Source: Niastella vici
GTDB lineage: Bacteria > Bacteroidota > Bacteroidia > Chitinophagales > Chitinophagaceae
Direction: 5' to 3'
Length of the DNA stretch: 64,000 bases
NCBI RefSeq assembly: GCF_002077945.1
Contig: NZ_LVYD01000048.1
Coordinates: forward strand, 62,001-126,000
Shown here piece by piece: positions 8,698 through 17,879 of this stretch. The translations under genes and the position numbers were made by a program. Numbering within the stretch: the first letter of the stretch is position 1; every line of letters begins with the position of its first letter. Below the pieces are notes generated by a model. It was not told where the DNA came from, did not search any database, and saw nothing but the letters and a program-made list of their open reading frames with translations.

Positions 8698-9915
8698 ATG
8701 GGCAGTATACTACACGAATATATCTCAAGGCGGCCAGGACTGTTAGACCTACAAAATGAGCTGCAAGGATTGATTAAGTTATATAACAATCATACAGGCC
8801 GGTACATGTTTGTTTACGCAGCAGATATAAACAAAGGGAGAAACAGAGGTATCGATATCAGTCTTGTACAGGATGATTTTTATAATATTCAGGATATTCT
8901 TCGTGAATCCCCTCAAACCAAAATTGATTTCTATATAGAAACACCTGGCGGTAGCGGTGAGGCTGCTGAAGAAATTGCAAAATTCTTAAGAAAGAAATTT
9001 GATGAAGTAAATTTTGTCATAGCAGGTGAAGCCAAAAGCGCCGGAACAATTCTTGTTTTATCGGGAGACAATATTTATATGACCGATACTGGAAGTTTAG
9101 GTCCAATTGATGCACAGGTGAGAATTGGCAGATCTGTAGTTTCGGCCCATGATTATAAAGAATGGGTAGAATTGAGAAGAGATGAAGCCGCTCAAACCGG
9201 GAAATTGAATGCTTTTGATGCTGAAATGATTGCCCAAATTTCCCCAGGCGAACTGTATGGGGTTATTAATTCCTTGGAATTTGCAAAAGATCTGGTTAAG
9301 TGTTGGCTGGAACAATATAAGTTTAAGAACTGGACTGAAACTAACACCAATAAACAACCAGTTACACCTGAATTAAGGAAACAACGGGCACATGAGGTAG
9401 CAGAAATGTTATGCGACCATACTACCTGGCGAACACATGGCCGGTCCTTGAAAATTGAAGACCTAATAGAAGATTTATTCATAGAACGAATAGATGACGA
9501 TAAAGATCTTGCAGATATTGTATATAGAATTAAAACAGTTATTCGCTTACTTTTTGACTCATCAAATATTTACAAGATGTTCTTTATTGATGATCTTAAA
9601 TTATCAAAAACATTTACAGTTAATCCGGGTAATAATTTGCCTGTATCTATACCCCTTGAAAAAGGTAATGGTCAACATAAAAAAATTGATGACATTGAAT
9701 TAGATATAACCTGTCCAAAATGCGGAAAAGAACACCAGGTAAATGGCTATATAGACATTGATAATGAGTTAATTAAGCGCCAAAACTTAAAACCTAACCC
9801 CAATATAAAAGACCAAGACAAACTTGTTTGCGATAATTGTAATTTTGCTATGGATCTAAAACCAATAATTAATCAACTTGAATTACAAACAAGAAAAAAA
9901 GTAACCATTAAATAA
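8698..9915 (+). CDS. ClpP-class serine protease-like protein (SDH_sah type) with C-terminal zinc ribbon
   Basis: The N-terminal half of this 405-residue protein carries a ClpP/crotonase-like fold signature: ETPGGSGEAAEEIAKFLRKK, then AGEAKSAGTILVLSGD with the presumed nucleophile Ser114, then TDTGSLGPIDAQ. This pattern matches serine dehydrogenase proteinase-like proteins (SDH_sah family). The C-terminal part (about 337-385) has two Cys pairs, CPKC and CDNC, typical of a zinc ribbon. No signal peptide or membrane helix is evident, unlike many SppA-type relatives. Codon use is more AT-rich than the flanking genes, which suggests transfer. It is followed 7 bases later by a small gene, so the two form an operon. 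Substrate and role are unknown. Confidence 0.8.
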   Translation: MGSILHEYISRRPGLLDLQNELQGLIKLYNNHTGRYMFVYAADINKGRNRGIDISLVQDDFYNIQDILRESPQTKIDFYIETPGGSGEAAEEIAKFLRKKFDEVNFVIAGEAKSAGTILVLSGDNIYMTDTGSLGPIDAQVRIGRSVVSAHDYKEWVELRRDEAAQTGKLNAFDAEMIAQISPGELYGVINSLEFAKDLVKCWLEQYKFKNWTETNTNKQPVTPELRKQRAHEVAEMLCDHTTWRTHGRSLKIEDLIEDLFIERIDDDKDLADIVYRIKTVIRLLFDSSNIYKMFFIDDLKLSKTFTVNPGNNLPVSIPLEKGNGQHKKIDDIELDITCPKCGKEHQVNGYIDIDNELIKRQNLKPNPNIKDQDKLVCDNCNFAMDLKPIINQLELQTRKKVTIK

Positions 9916-9922
9916 ACATTAT

Positions 9923-10135
9923 ATGGCAGAACCATTAAAAATAAAAGTTGATTTTAGCAGTGAAGGGAAAGCCCTATTGCATTTTATTACCGAAACCCAG
10001 GAAGGGAAATATACCGCAATAAAACCTGATCTAACCCAGATCAAATACAAGCGGCTCAAAATTCAGGAGCGGGAAAATAGCGATTCTTTTGACAATGAAA
10101 ATGAGGGGAATCTGCTTTTGGGACTTTCTTTTTAA
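9923..10135 (+). CDS. Small hypothetical protein, 70 residues, partner of the protease-like gene
   Basis: The protein begins MAEPLKIKVDFSSEGKALL, is acidic near its end (SDSFDNENEG) and has a hydrophobic last stretch (LLLGLSF). It starts 7 bases after the stop of the protease-like gene and is followed by a strong terminator, so the two are almost certainly one transcript. I do not recognise a family. An adaptor or substrate of the protease is possible but only by position. Confidence 0.65.
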   Translation: MAEPLKIKVDFSSEGKALLHFITETQEGKYTAIKPDLTQIKYKRLKIQERENSDSFDNENEGNLLLGLSF

Positions 10136-10168
10136 TTTGTAATCAAAATGTCTTTAAATATACCTATT

Positions 10169-10210
10169 AAATTAAATAGGCCCGGGGATATACCCGGGCT
10201 TGTTTAATTT
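10169..10210. terminator. Bidirectional intrinsic terminator
   Basis: The hairpin has a GCCCGGG/CCCGGGC core (10180-10186 with 10193-10199), extended by AAATTAAA and TTTAATTT outside it. It lies between the convergent small gene and glpQ-like gene and would serve both. Confidence 0.85.
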
Positions 10211-10222
10211 AAAAAAGATTAT

Positions 10223-11137
10223 CTACTTCCCTATCTCCGCAAAATAATTAGGATAATCAGTGATGATGCCATCAACACCATCGGCTATGAGGTTTTTCAT
10301 TTTCTCTTTGTCGTTCACCGTCCACGGAACCAGCTTCATATTTCTGCTGTGGCAATAATCGGCCATGGCTTTATTCACCAGGCTGTACTCCGGACTGTAA
10401 ATATGTGGCATAAAACCCAGCTGTTTGAGATTACTGTCGAGGTTTTTACCTGCTGTTAAAAAACCAACAACAATTTCCGGATGTTCCCTGTGCACCACCT
10501 GCAATGGGCGCACATCAAATGACTGAATGTAAAAACGGTTCCCGATGTTGCGGGGCGTTACATCGGCCAGCACGGCTTTTACCACTTCGGCCGGCCCAGA
10601 ATTATATTGCAGGCTATCGTATTTGGCAGAGGTCTTTAATTCGATATTATAAATGGGTTTGGGCAGGTTGTTGGCGCTTACATATGCTTCCACCGAATCG
10701 ATGAGCTCGCCCAGCAATGGCATGCTGACCTTTTTCTTTTGTTGTTGCGGAAAAGCCGCATATGGTTTTGAACCTACATCAAACTTCCGGATGTCTTCAT
10801 AGTTCATCTGATGCCAGCTATATTTTTTGGCGTCGCCTTTCGCAATTTCACTGCCATCTTGGTACAACGAATGGTTCACGTTCACAAACGGATCATGCGC
10901 AATGAGCACTTTGCCATCCTTGGTAAGATATACATCCACTTCAATGCAGTTGGCGCCTACTTCAACGCCTTTCTTCATGGCTGGGATGGTATTCTCGGGC
11001 ATTAACCCACGCGTACCCCGGTGGCCTTCTTTATAAAACGACGGATAGTTTTGCGGAACCGTTATTTGCTTCGATGCCGTGCAGGCGGCCACACTGCCTG
11101 CGATCGCAGCCAGTACCCAAATGCATTTTGAGTTCAT
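10223..11137 (-). CDS. glpQ: Glycerophosphodiester phosphodiesterase lipoprotein
   Basis: The enzyme cleaves glycerophosphodiesters from phospholipid head groups to glycerol 3-phosphate and an alcohol. The 304-residue protein begins with a lipoprotein signal whose lipobox is VAAC (Cys near residue 19), so it should be membrane-anchored outside the cytoplasm. GDPD motifs are clear: GHRGTRGLMPENTIPA, the metal-binding EVDVYLTKDG and IAHDP, and the C-terminal VDGIITDYPN. It is the last gene of a minus-strand glycerol cluster; glpF starts just upstream with 9 bases between them, so they are probably co-transcribed. Confidence 0.93.
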   Translation of the reverse strand: MNSKCIWVLAAIAGSVAACTASKQITVPQNYPSFYKEGHRGTRGLMPENTIPAMKKGVEVGANCIEVDVYLTKDGKVLIAHDPFVNVNHSLYQDGSEIAKGDAKKYSWHQMNYEDIRKFDVGSKPYAAFPQQQKKKVSMPLLGELIDSVEAYVSANNLPKPIYNIELKTSAKYDSLQYNSGPAEVVKAVLADVTPRNIGNRFYIQSFDVRPLQVVHREHPEIVVGFLTAGKNLDSNLKQLGFMPHIYSPEYSLVNKAMADYCHSRNMKLVPWTVNDKEKMKNLIADGVDGIITDYPNYFAEIGK

Positions 11138-11146
11138 GCTATATAT

Positions 11147-11884
11147 TTATTTTATTTGTTCTAACCCTAAAAATAACAGGGCGGCAATGGCCGCGCCAAT
11201 GATGGGACCAATAATGGGTATCCACGCATATTTCCAGTTGCTGCCGCCTTTTTGCTTTATGGGCAACAGTGCATGTACTATACGCGGCCCCAGATCGCGG
11301 GCGGGGTTAATGGCATAACCGGTTGTTCCACCCAATGACAAACCAATGGCCCATACCAGGAAGGCCACCGGAAGCGCGCCCAATGAGCCAAGCCCGATCT
11401 TTGTTTTGGGCGTTTCCATCTCTGCTCCGGTGAAATAGAACACCACAAACAGGAGCACGAAAGTACCAATGATCTCACTCAACAGGTTAAACGTAGTATT
11501 TTTTATGGCAGGTCCGGTACTGAACACGGCTAACTGCGTACCGGGATCGTTGGTTGCATCAAAATGGTCTCTGTATATCACCCAGGTCAGAAAAGCGCCC
11601 AACATGGCGCCCAGCAGCTGCGCCAGAATGTACATAGGAACGTTGGCCCACTCGAATTTTCCGGCAATGGCCAACCCTATTGATACGGCAGGGTTCAGGT
11701 GCGCGCCGCTGTACGGACCGGCAACGGTAACACCTACAAATACGGCCAGCGCCCAACCGGTGGTGATCACCATCCAGCCGCCACTATAGCCCTTTGTTCC
11801 TTTTAAAATTACATTCGCCACAACACCTGCTCCCAATAAGATCAAAAACATAGTGCCGATGAGTTCGGCGATAAATGGAGACAT
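11147..11884 (-). CDS. glpF: Glycerol facilitator (aquaglyceroporin)
   Basis: This 245-residue MIP-family channel has six predicted membrane spans and the two NPA pore loops: HLNPAVS (N64) and [11 protein letters not shown] (N193). The Asp after NPAR in the second loop is typical of glycerol-conducting members rather than strict water channels. It would let glycerol cross the inner membrane for trapping by GlpK. It lies between glpK (215 bases upstream) and glpQ (9 bases downstream). Confidence 0.94.
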   Translation of the reverse strand: MSPFIAELIGTMFLILLGAGVVANVILKGTKGYSGGWMVITTGWALAVFVGVTVAGPYSGAHLNPAVSIGLAIAGKFEWANVPMYILAQLLGAMLGAFLTWVIYRDHFDATNDPGTQLAVFSTGPAIKNTTFNLLSEIIGTFVLLFVVFYFTGAEMETPKTKIGLGSLGALPVAFLVWAIGLSLGGTTGYAINPARDLGPRIVHALLPIKQKGGSNWKYAWIPIIGPIIGAAIAALLFLGLEQIK

Positions 11885-11929
11885 ACAATCGTAGTTTACC
11901 CCCCGCCCTCCTAAAGGGAAAGGGTTTGT

Positions 11930-12098
11930 TATTGAAGTTTGTGGTTTATAGTTTATGGCTGGTGGTAATTTCCAGTTAAAGCCCTGATTTTATTCGAACT
12001 TCACGATTTTTCACCATTAGCCAATGACCGTTGACGTTTCACATTTTCTTACATCCCTTTCTTATTTTTCTGTTTCTCATTTTTCATTCTTCATTTCC
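11930..12098. repeat. Iterated-word tracts between glpK and glpF
   Basis: Positions about 11930-11960 repeat a GTTTATAGTTTATGG-like word. Positions about 12046-12098 are a pyrimidine-rich tract repeating TTTCTCATTTTTCATTCTTC-like words and ending at the glpK stop codon (12100). They resemble the arms of the other iterated-word elements, but the arms here are not clearly complementary. The middle (11965-12045) shows nothing else that I can identify. Confidence 0.5.
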
Positions 12099-12099
12099 C

Positions 12100-13584
12100 C
12101 TACTCTTCCCCCCACGCTCTCGCAGCCCTGATGGCTTTCTGCCATCCTTTGGTAAGCTCTCCGGCATTGCTGCCATCGGGTGTAAAACTCTTATTAAGCT
12201 TCCATTGCTTTTTGATCTCATCAATATTCTTCCAGAAGCCAACTGCCAAACCAGCCAGGTAGGCTGCACCAATGGCTGTTGTTTCGGTAATGTCGGGGCG
12301 TATCACCGTTGCCTGTAATACATTCGCCTGAATTTGCAGCAGCAGATCATTGGCCGTAGCACCGCCATCAACGCGCAATTCTTTAATGGGCGATCCGGCA
12401 TCGGCCTGCATGGCAGTCAATACATCCATGGTTTGCAGGGCAATGCTTTCAAGCGCCGCGCGGGCAATATGGGCCGATGTAGAACCTCGGGTCAACCCCA
12501 CAATGGTACCGCGGGCGTGTTGATCCCAGTAAGGGGCGCCCAGGCCGGCAAAGGCAGGCACCAGGTATACGCCCCCGTTATCAGTTACTTCTTTTGCCAG
12601 CGCTTCTACTTCAGCCGAATGTTTTATGATGCCTAATCCATCACGTAACCATTGCACCACGGCGCCACCGATAAAGATGCTGCCTTCGAGGGCGTATTGC
12701 ACTTTACCATCAATTTGCCAGGCAATGGTTGTAACCAGGTTATTTTTTGAAAGAATAGGTTTGTCGCCAATGTTCATCAACATAAAGCAACCGGTCCCAT
12801 ACGTATTTTTTACCATGCCGGGCTCGGTGCACATTTGTCCGAACAGGGCAGCCTGCTGATCACCGGCAATACCGGCAATGGGTATTTGCGCGGCAAGGAT
12901 CTGCGCATCTGTTTGCCCGAACACTTCGCTCGATGAACGCACCTGCGGTAACATAGCGGCTGGCACTTCCAGTATTTTCAACAGTTCCTCATCCCAGCTG
13001 CAGGTATGAATATTGAACAGCATGGTGCGGGAAGCATTGGTGATATCGGTAGCATGTACTTTACCGCCGGTGAGCTTCCATACCAGCCAGGTATCAATGG
13101 TGCCAAAGGCCAGTTTTCCTTCTTCTGCTTTTTTACGCGCACCGGCTACATTATCGAGTATCCAGCGGATCTTGGTGGCAGAGAAATAAGCGTCTACAAT
13201 AAGCCCGGTTTTTTCCTGGATCAGCTTGCCGCTCTTTACCTTCAGCTGGTCGCAAAAAGTAGCCGTGCGGCGGTCCTGCCAAACGATCGCATTATGTACC
13301 GGCAGGCCGGTTTCTTTATCCCAAACAACGGTAGTTTCGCGCTGGTTGGTAATGCCGATGGCGGCTATATCGGTTGCTTTCAACCCGGCCTTGCTCACGG
13401 CTTCTACCGCCACAGCCAGTTGGGTAGCCCAAATTTCACTGGCATCATGCTCAACCCAACCTGGTTGCGGATACAGTTGGGTAAATTCTTTTTGTGCTAT
13501 GGAAATAATGCTGCCGGCATGATCGAATATAATGGCACGCGAACTGGTAGTACCCTGGTCGAAAGAGAGTATGTATTGTGGCAT
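12100..13584 (-). CDS. glpK: Glycerol kinase
   Basis: GlpK phosphorylates glycerol to glycerol 3-phosphate with ATP. The 494-residue length is standard for this FGGY-family kinase. Signatures include [16 protein letters not shown] at the N-terminus, [19 protein letters not shown], and the C-terminal ATP-domain block [20 protein letters not shown] (read in parts: VDGGATAND). It lies between the SGNH hydrolase gene (30 bases upstream) and glpF, in one minus-strand cluster. Confidence 0.97.
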   Translation of the reverse strand: MPQYILSFDQGTTSSRAIIFDHAGSIISIAQKEFTQLYPQPGWVEHDASEIWATQLAVAVEAVSKAGLKATDIAAIGITNQRETTVVWDKETGLPVHNAIVWQDRRTATFCDQLKVKSGKLIQEKTGLIVDAYFSATKIRWILDNVAGARKKAEEGKLAFGTIDTWLVWKLTGGKVHATDITNASRTMLFNIHTCSWDEELLKILEVPAAMLPQVRSSSEVFGQTDAQILAAQIPIAGIAGDQQAALFGQMCTEPGMVKNTYGTGCFMLMNIGDKPILSKNNLVTTIAWQIDGKVQYALEGSIFIGGAVVQWLRDGLGIIKHSAEVEALAKEVTDNGGVYLVPAFAGLGAPYWDQHARGTIVGLTRGSTSAHIARAALESIALQTMDVLTAMQADAGSPIKELRVDGGATANDLLLQIQANVLQATVIRPDITETTAIGAAYLAGLAVGFWKNIDEIKKQWKLNKSFTPDGSNAGELTKGWQKAIRAARAWGEE

Positions 13585-13614
13585 TCCTTTTTTATTAATC
13601 GTTAGATATTAAAC

Positions 13615-14289
13615 TTACAGATACTGTTTCAAAATTCCCGCCCACACTTTATATCCTTCTGCATTCAAATGCAACCCATCCTGTGTGTACTTTTTATCCA
13701 GCTTATTAGCTGCATCCAGAAAATGCGGATGCAGATCGATCAATGTGATGTTTTCTTCTGCTGCAATCTTTTTTAACTCCGTATTGACAAATAAAATATG
13801 TTCGTCTTTGTTATAATGCTTTTTAAACTGCGTGAACTCGTTATTCACGGGTAACAGGGTATGAAAATAAATTTTCGTTCTGGGCGATTCTGCTTTTATC
13901 TGTCTGATGATACGGCGATAATTATTTACGATCAGGCTGTCGGGAATATTATGCTCAATATCGTTAATTCCGATCAATACAAAAACTTTTGCCGGTTGGC
14001 CTTCTGTTACTTCGCTCAGCCGTTCCAGTACGCCATAGGTAATATCGCCCGAGATGCCGCGGTTGCGTGCATGTTTATTCTGTAATAATTCAGCCCAGTC
14101 TACCCCCTGTGTAATACTGTTGCCAAGAAATATGATATCTTTTTTTGAATTGGGATAACTTTTAAACAACCCCAACCGCAAACTGTAACTGGCGGGGCGT
14201 ACGGTACTGTCGACTGTTGGTTGTTGCGCGAGTACGTTTAAGGATATCGTTAGCAAACTGGCAACAATGCCAGGGACAATTTTTTTCAT
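13615..14289 (-). CDS. Secreted SGNH/GDSL-family hydrolase
   Basis: The 224-residue protein has a signal peptide (about 1-21, ending VLAQ). SGNH blocks are visible: block I FLGNSITQG (a GNSI variant of GDSL), block III GINDIEHN, and block V DGLHLNAEGYKVW with the catalytic Asp and His. These are esterases or lipases, including lysophospholipase-like and carbohydrate acetyl esterases. Placed between glpK and a metallophosphoesterase in a glycerol cluster, deacylation of lipid-derived substrates is a reasonable guess, but the family is too broad to say. Confidence 0.88.
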   Translation of the reverse strand: MKKIVPGIVASLLTISLNVLAQQPTVDSTVRPASYSLRLGLFKSYPNSKKDIIFLGNSITQGVDWAELLQNKHARNRGISGDITYGVLERLSEVTEGQPAKVFVLIGINDIEHNIPDSLIVNNYRRIIRQIKAESPRTKIYFHTLLPVNNEFTQFKKHYNKDEHILFVNTELKKIAAEENITLIDLHPHFLDAANKLDKKYTQDGLHLNAEGYKVWAGILKQYL

Positions 14290-14356
14290 ATGTAGCTGTA
14301 AGTATGTTATTAAGAATATATTTTATTTAAAATGGCTCCTCATAATGTTAAGTTAC

Positions 14357-14466
14357 CGAAGTAAGAGGTAAGAAGTATGAAAACCCGTAATTCGAGCTTC
14401 CCGATTGGATAAATATGTTCAGCAACTCCAGAAATCGGACTCTTCTTTCTTCCTATTTCCTACTTC
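14357..14466. repeat. Iterated-word inverted repeat, GAAGTAAG family, copy 2
   Basis: The left arm (about 14357-14377) reads CGAAGTAAGAGGTAAGAAG. The right arm (about 14439-14466) reads CTCTTCTTTCTTCC then TATTTCCTACTTC. The loop is about 60 bases and shares only TTCCCGAT with copies 1 and 3. The right end is 4 bases from the metallophosphoesterase stop codon. Confidence 0.8.
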
Positions 14467-14470
14467 ATAA

Positions 14471-15889
14471 TCATGCATTATACTCTGAAGTATATTTCTT
14501 ACCAAATCGATCAATGGCAACTATCTTAACGTTCTTTGCAGACGCCGGTATAACTGCATTGAACAAATGATCTGTTTTCTTTGGTTCTGCAAAACCACGC
14601 ACTTTGGGCAGTTGCGGGCCTTCATATAATGATACCGCCAGCACATCGAACCCATGTTCCTGTTTTAAAGCCTCGTGTTTTGCGCCATCTACATAGCATT
14701 CTACCTTCCAGGCCGGATCATAATTCCAAACATTCACCTGCAGTTTTTTGCTGCCGGCATCCTGGTCCTCTACGTTCAAACTTACCTGGTGACTGGCTTC
14801 TTTGCCGGTGCTCTGATAATACCAGCTTAACTCCGTTCCTTTTACGGTATACACGCCGTAGCCCGAAGGCGTTCCATCGCCACAGATGGGGCCCGTCCAC
14901 CACGCGCCGCAAACGGTGCCATGATTATGTTCAAATATATCGTTCTTTATTACATTTTTATGGTAATGTGTATGGCCCGACATGATATGCACATTACGGC
15001 CTTTCAGCACCGCATACAAGGCTTCATTATTCTTTACTTCATTGTGCACCGGAATGTGCAGGCATACAATAACCAGGTGATCGTTTGGTACAAACGACAG
15101 GTCTTTCTGCAACCAGCTCAGTTGTTCTTCTGAAACATAGCCATCGTATTCGCGGTCTTTGCCCAGGTAACGCACATCATCGAGCACCACATAGTGCACT
15201 TTACCGCGGTTGAATGAATACCAGGTTGGCCCGTAATGTTGTTGAAAGGTATCGTCACTTGTGTCATCGCCCCCCTTGTTATAATCCATATCGTGGTTGC
15301 CGATGCATTGAAAGAAAGGAATGCCCATTTTTTCCACGGCTTCGTTATAGTTCGGGAACAGGGCGTGGTTATCCCACACAATATCGCCTACAGTAATGCC
15401 ATGCAGTAAAGCGCCATTGGCGGCCTGTACAAATTTTTGTACATCGGGTACCGATTCGGCCATCATTCTTTGCACATCTTTTTCGGTCTTCACCTGCGGA
15501 TCGGCCCAAATAATGAACTGGTGATCGGTATCGTCGACAGTGAGGGGTTCCAGCTCAAAATCGTTGCCTTTGCGTTTGCTGATATCCTGTACCATGCGGT
15601 AATGGCGGGAAAGTCCTTTTTCATGATTGAACGCATAGCCGGCAGGGGTAGAAACAAAAACGGCCACGGCATTGGGATGTATCTCCAGTTCATATTTGCC
15701 CGAACCATCGGTGGTCACTACAGAAAAGCCATCACTTACCACTACATCTTTGAGCCCTTTTCCTTTTGCCAGCACGGCGCCTTTAATTTTTTTTCCTGTG
15801 CCTGCGAATGCTTTTGCAGGTGATAATGGAGCCAATGCCCAACCGGCAGTAAGTATACCAAGGGAGGCAATGAATTTGCGTCTTTTCAT
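14471..15889 (-). CDS. Exported calcineurin-like metallophosphoesterase
   Basis: This 472-residue protein begins KRRKFIASLG, a twin-arginine-like signal, with a hydrophobic stretch to about residue 30. An N-terminal beta-sandwich is followed by the phosphoesterase domain. Metal-ligand motifs are WADPQV (Asp with Gln in place of the usual His), GDIVWDN, GNHDMDYN, CLHIPVHN and SGHTHYH. A C-terminal beta domain follows. Family members hydrolyse phosphomonoesters or diesters in the periplasm. Its place among glp genes suggests phosphate release from lipid-derived compounds, which is inference. Confidence 0.9.
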   Translation of the reverse strand: MKRRKFIASLGILTAGWALAPLSPAKAFAGTGKKIKGAVLAKGKGLKDVVVSDGFSVVTTDGSGKYELEIHPNAVAVFVSTPAGYAFNHEKGLSRHYRMVQDISKRKGNDFELEPLTVDDTDHQFIIWADPQVKTEKDVQRMMAESVPDVQKFVQAANGALLHGITVGDIVWDNHALFPNYNEAVEKMGIPFFQCIGNHDMDYNKGGDDTSDDTFQQHYGPTWYSFNRGKVHYVVLDDVRYLGKDREYDGYVSEEQLSWLQKDLSFVPNDHLVIVCLHIPVHNEVKNNEALYAVLKGRNVHIMSGHTHYHKNVIKNDIFEHNHGTVCGAWWTGPICGDGTPSGYGVYTVKGTELSWYYQSTGKEASHQVSLNVEDQDAGSKKLQVNVWNYDPAWKVECYVDGAKHEALKQEHGFDVLAVSLYEGPQLPKVRGFAEPKKTDHLFNAVIPASAKNVKIVAIDRFGKKYTSEYNA

Positions 15890-15910
15890 TTATACAGATT
15901 AGTTTGTTCG

Positions 15911-15938
15911 TGAATGGTCAATGGTAAATGGTCAATAG
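15911..15938. repeat. Half element of the TGGTCAATGG word family
   Basis: This tract reads GAATGGTCAATGGTAAATGG followed by TCAATAG, the same word as the left arm of the element at 62503. No complementary arm is present before the glpD stop codon at 16023, although a small hairpin TCCTGC/GCAGGA lies at 15982-15996. Confidence 0.65.
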
Positions 15939-16022
15939 ATCAACCTCAATATTTTTTGCCTCCTGAGACGTTCGTAGCAAGTCCTGCGTTGCAGGAATTG
16001 AAACTTTAATGAAACAATTGCC

Positions 16023-17597
16023 CTATTTCAACAAATACCCCTCAGCCAGTTTTGTATACGCCGCCACCTGTTCCTTCACCCAGTTGGCATCTTTTTTCAA
16101 CAGGGTCGCCATAATGTTGGCAACCGCTTCTGCCATGCGAATGCTTTCCTTTGCATCGAGCAACAGCGCCCGCGTTCTGCGCGATAGTACATCTTCTACG
16201 GTTCTTGCCATCTCATGTTTAACAGCCCAAATTACCTGCGCTTCGTGTATCTGTAAACTTGTGCTCAACCATTGATTGGCATGGCCATTCATCAATGCTT
16301 TCACCTGCGGGGCATCGCTGCCATAGAAATATAAAGGATCACTCTGATTCACATTGGCAATGGCGCCATGAATGGCCAAATGCCGGGTCGCCGTTTTTTG
16401 ATGCAGCCATTGCAATTCCTTTTCTACCCGGTCAACCATATCCTCACCCATTTTGCGGAAGGTGGTCCATTTACCACCCAAAATGGTGAAGAGTCTTGAA
16501 GGGGTGACCATGATCTTATGACTGCGCGAGATCTCTTTTGTTTTTGCATTCTCTTTTTGCGGCGCTGCGAGCGGACGTAACCCCGCAAACACACTCAGCA
16601 CATCGCTGCGTTTTGGCTGCTGCACAAAATAGCGCGATGCATTTTCGAGTATGAAAGTTATTTCCCTTTCCAGGGCCTGCGGTTCCAGCGAAGCCTGGCT
16701 CACCGGTGTATCGGTGGTGCCCACTACAACTTTGCCATGCCAGGGCACAGCAAACAGCACCCGTCCATCACTGGTAGCCGGTATCATCAACGCATCTTCT
16801 GAGGGATAGAATTTTTTATCGAGCACCAGGTGCACGCCCTGGCTGGCAGTAATGCTTTTAGCGCCGGCCGGATTGTCCATATGCAGGATGGCATCAACAA
16901 ACACGCCGGTGGCGTTGATCACTGCTTTGGCTTTGCAGGCAAATGACCGCCCGGTTTCCACATCGGTGAGGGTAACACCCGAAATGTGCTGCCCATCACC
17001 CTTGAGTAAACCGGTTACCTTCATATAGTTCAATGCCACCCCACCCTGCTCAATGATGGTTTGCACCAGGTTAATGGCCAGGCGCGAATCGTCGAACTGT
17101 CCATCGTGATATTGAACTCCGCCTACCAATCCATCGGCTTTAATGTTGGGTAGTTTCTGCAGGGCCTTTGCACGTGGAATAAAAACAGAAGAACCAAGGC
17201 TCAGGCGGCCCGCTATCCAGTCGTATAATTTAAGGCCGATGGTATATTTCAACCGGTCGAACCAGGTATAAACAGGAATAATAAAGGTTTGGTTCTTAAC
17301 GAGGTGCGGTGCATTGCGCCACAACAGGCCCCGTTCTATGCTGGCTTCCCTAACCAGTTGAATATCACCTTGTGCCAGGTATCTTACGCCGCCATGCACC
17401 AGTTTGGTACTGCGGCTGGATGTGCCTTTGGCAAAATCGGCCTGTTCGGTCAACAGCACGGAATATCCCCTGCTAACTGCTTCTAAAGCAATGCCTAAAC
17501 CGGTGGCGCCGCCGCCAATTACGATCAGGTCCCATTCGGTTTGGGTTGACAGTCTGCTTACCAGGGTATTACGATCCTGTACGGTTTCGACTTCCAT
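16023..17597 (-). CDS. glpD: Glycerol-3-phosphate dehydrogenase, FAD-dependent
   Basis: GlpD oxidises glycerol 3-phosphate to dihydroxyacetone phosphate and passes electrons to the quinone pool at the inner membrane. The 524-residue protein has the FAD dinucleotide motif VIGGGATGLGIALEA near residue 26, followed by TSSRSTKLVHGGVRYLAQGD, which is diagnostic for GlpD. ILGGKWTTFRKM near residue 365 and the C-terminal DAO_C domain complete it. It is the first gene of the minus-strand glycerol cluster and is divergent from the DeoR-type regulator. Confidence 0.97.
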   Translation of the reverse strand: MEVETVQDRNTLVSRLSTQTEWDLIVIGGGATGLGIALEAVSRGYSVLLTEQADFAKGTSSRSTKLVHGGVRYLAQGDIQLVREASIERGLLWRNAPHLVKNQTFIIPVYTWFDRLKYTIGLKLYDWIAGRLSLGSSVFIPRAKALQKLPNIKADGLVGGVQYHDGQFDDSRLAINLVQTIIEQGGVALNYMKVTGLLKGDGQHISGVTLTDVETGRSFACKAKAVINATGVFVDAILHMDNPAGAKSITASQGVHLVLDKKFYPSEDALMIPATSDGRVLFAVPWHGKVVVGTTDTPVSQASLEPQALEREITFILENASRYFVQQPKRSDVLSVFAGLRPLAAPQKENAKTKEISRSHKIMVTPSRLFTILGGKWTTFRKMGEDMVDRVEKELQWLHQKTATRHLAIHGAIANVNQSDPLYFYGSDAPQVKALMNGHANQWLSTSLQIHEAQVIWAVKHEMARTVEDVLSRRTRALLLDAKESIRMAEAVANIMATLLKKDANWVKEQVAAYTKLAEGYLLK

Positions 17598-17681
17598 TTT
17601 ATATCAGAAACTTTCGTTTTATTTCACTTTGTTTCAGAAGCAATAATAATGAAACAATTTGAAACCATAAATAAAATATTT

Positions 17682-17695
17682 CGAAAGCGTTTTCG
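17682..17695. promoter_or_regulatory. LacI/cre-like palindromic operator upstream of glpD
   Basis: CGAAAGCGTTTTCG is a 14-base palindrome with one mismatched pair and a central CG, the form bound by LacI/GalR-family regulators. It sits 85 bases before the glpD start. A partial similar motif, GGACGCTTTCAGG, occurs near 17738. No LacI-family gene is in the window, so the cognate regulator would be encoded elsewhere. Confidence 0.5.
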
Positions 17696-17835
17696 CCGCG
17701 CCTTTCTATATAACAAGCACTTTCTTAATCCGTATTATGGACGCTTTCAGGGATGGGGAGGTACTAGAGGCGGGCAAGATTTCAGGCAGTTCATGGTATG
17801 AAGCAGCGCATCAATCGATATTTTATTGGGTATTT

Positions 17836-17879
17836 CAGGGACCTCACAGGGGCATAACAGGGACCTCACAGGGACCTTA
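17836..17879. repeat. Four tandem 11-base repeats (CAGGGACCTCA)
   Basis: The units are CAGGGACCTCA (17836), CAGGGGCATAA (17847), CAGGGACCTCA (17858) and CAGGGACCTTA (17869). The period is exactly 11 bases. An inverted part, TGAGGTCC, follows at 17896-17903 and can pair with GGACCT of the last unit. Confidence 0.9.

Noticed and set aside
13006-13605. 199-codon plus-strand frame opposite glpK
   Set aside because: Shadow of the well-supported glycerol kinase gene; no recognisable domain.
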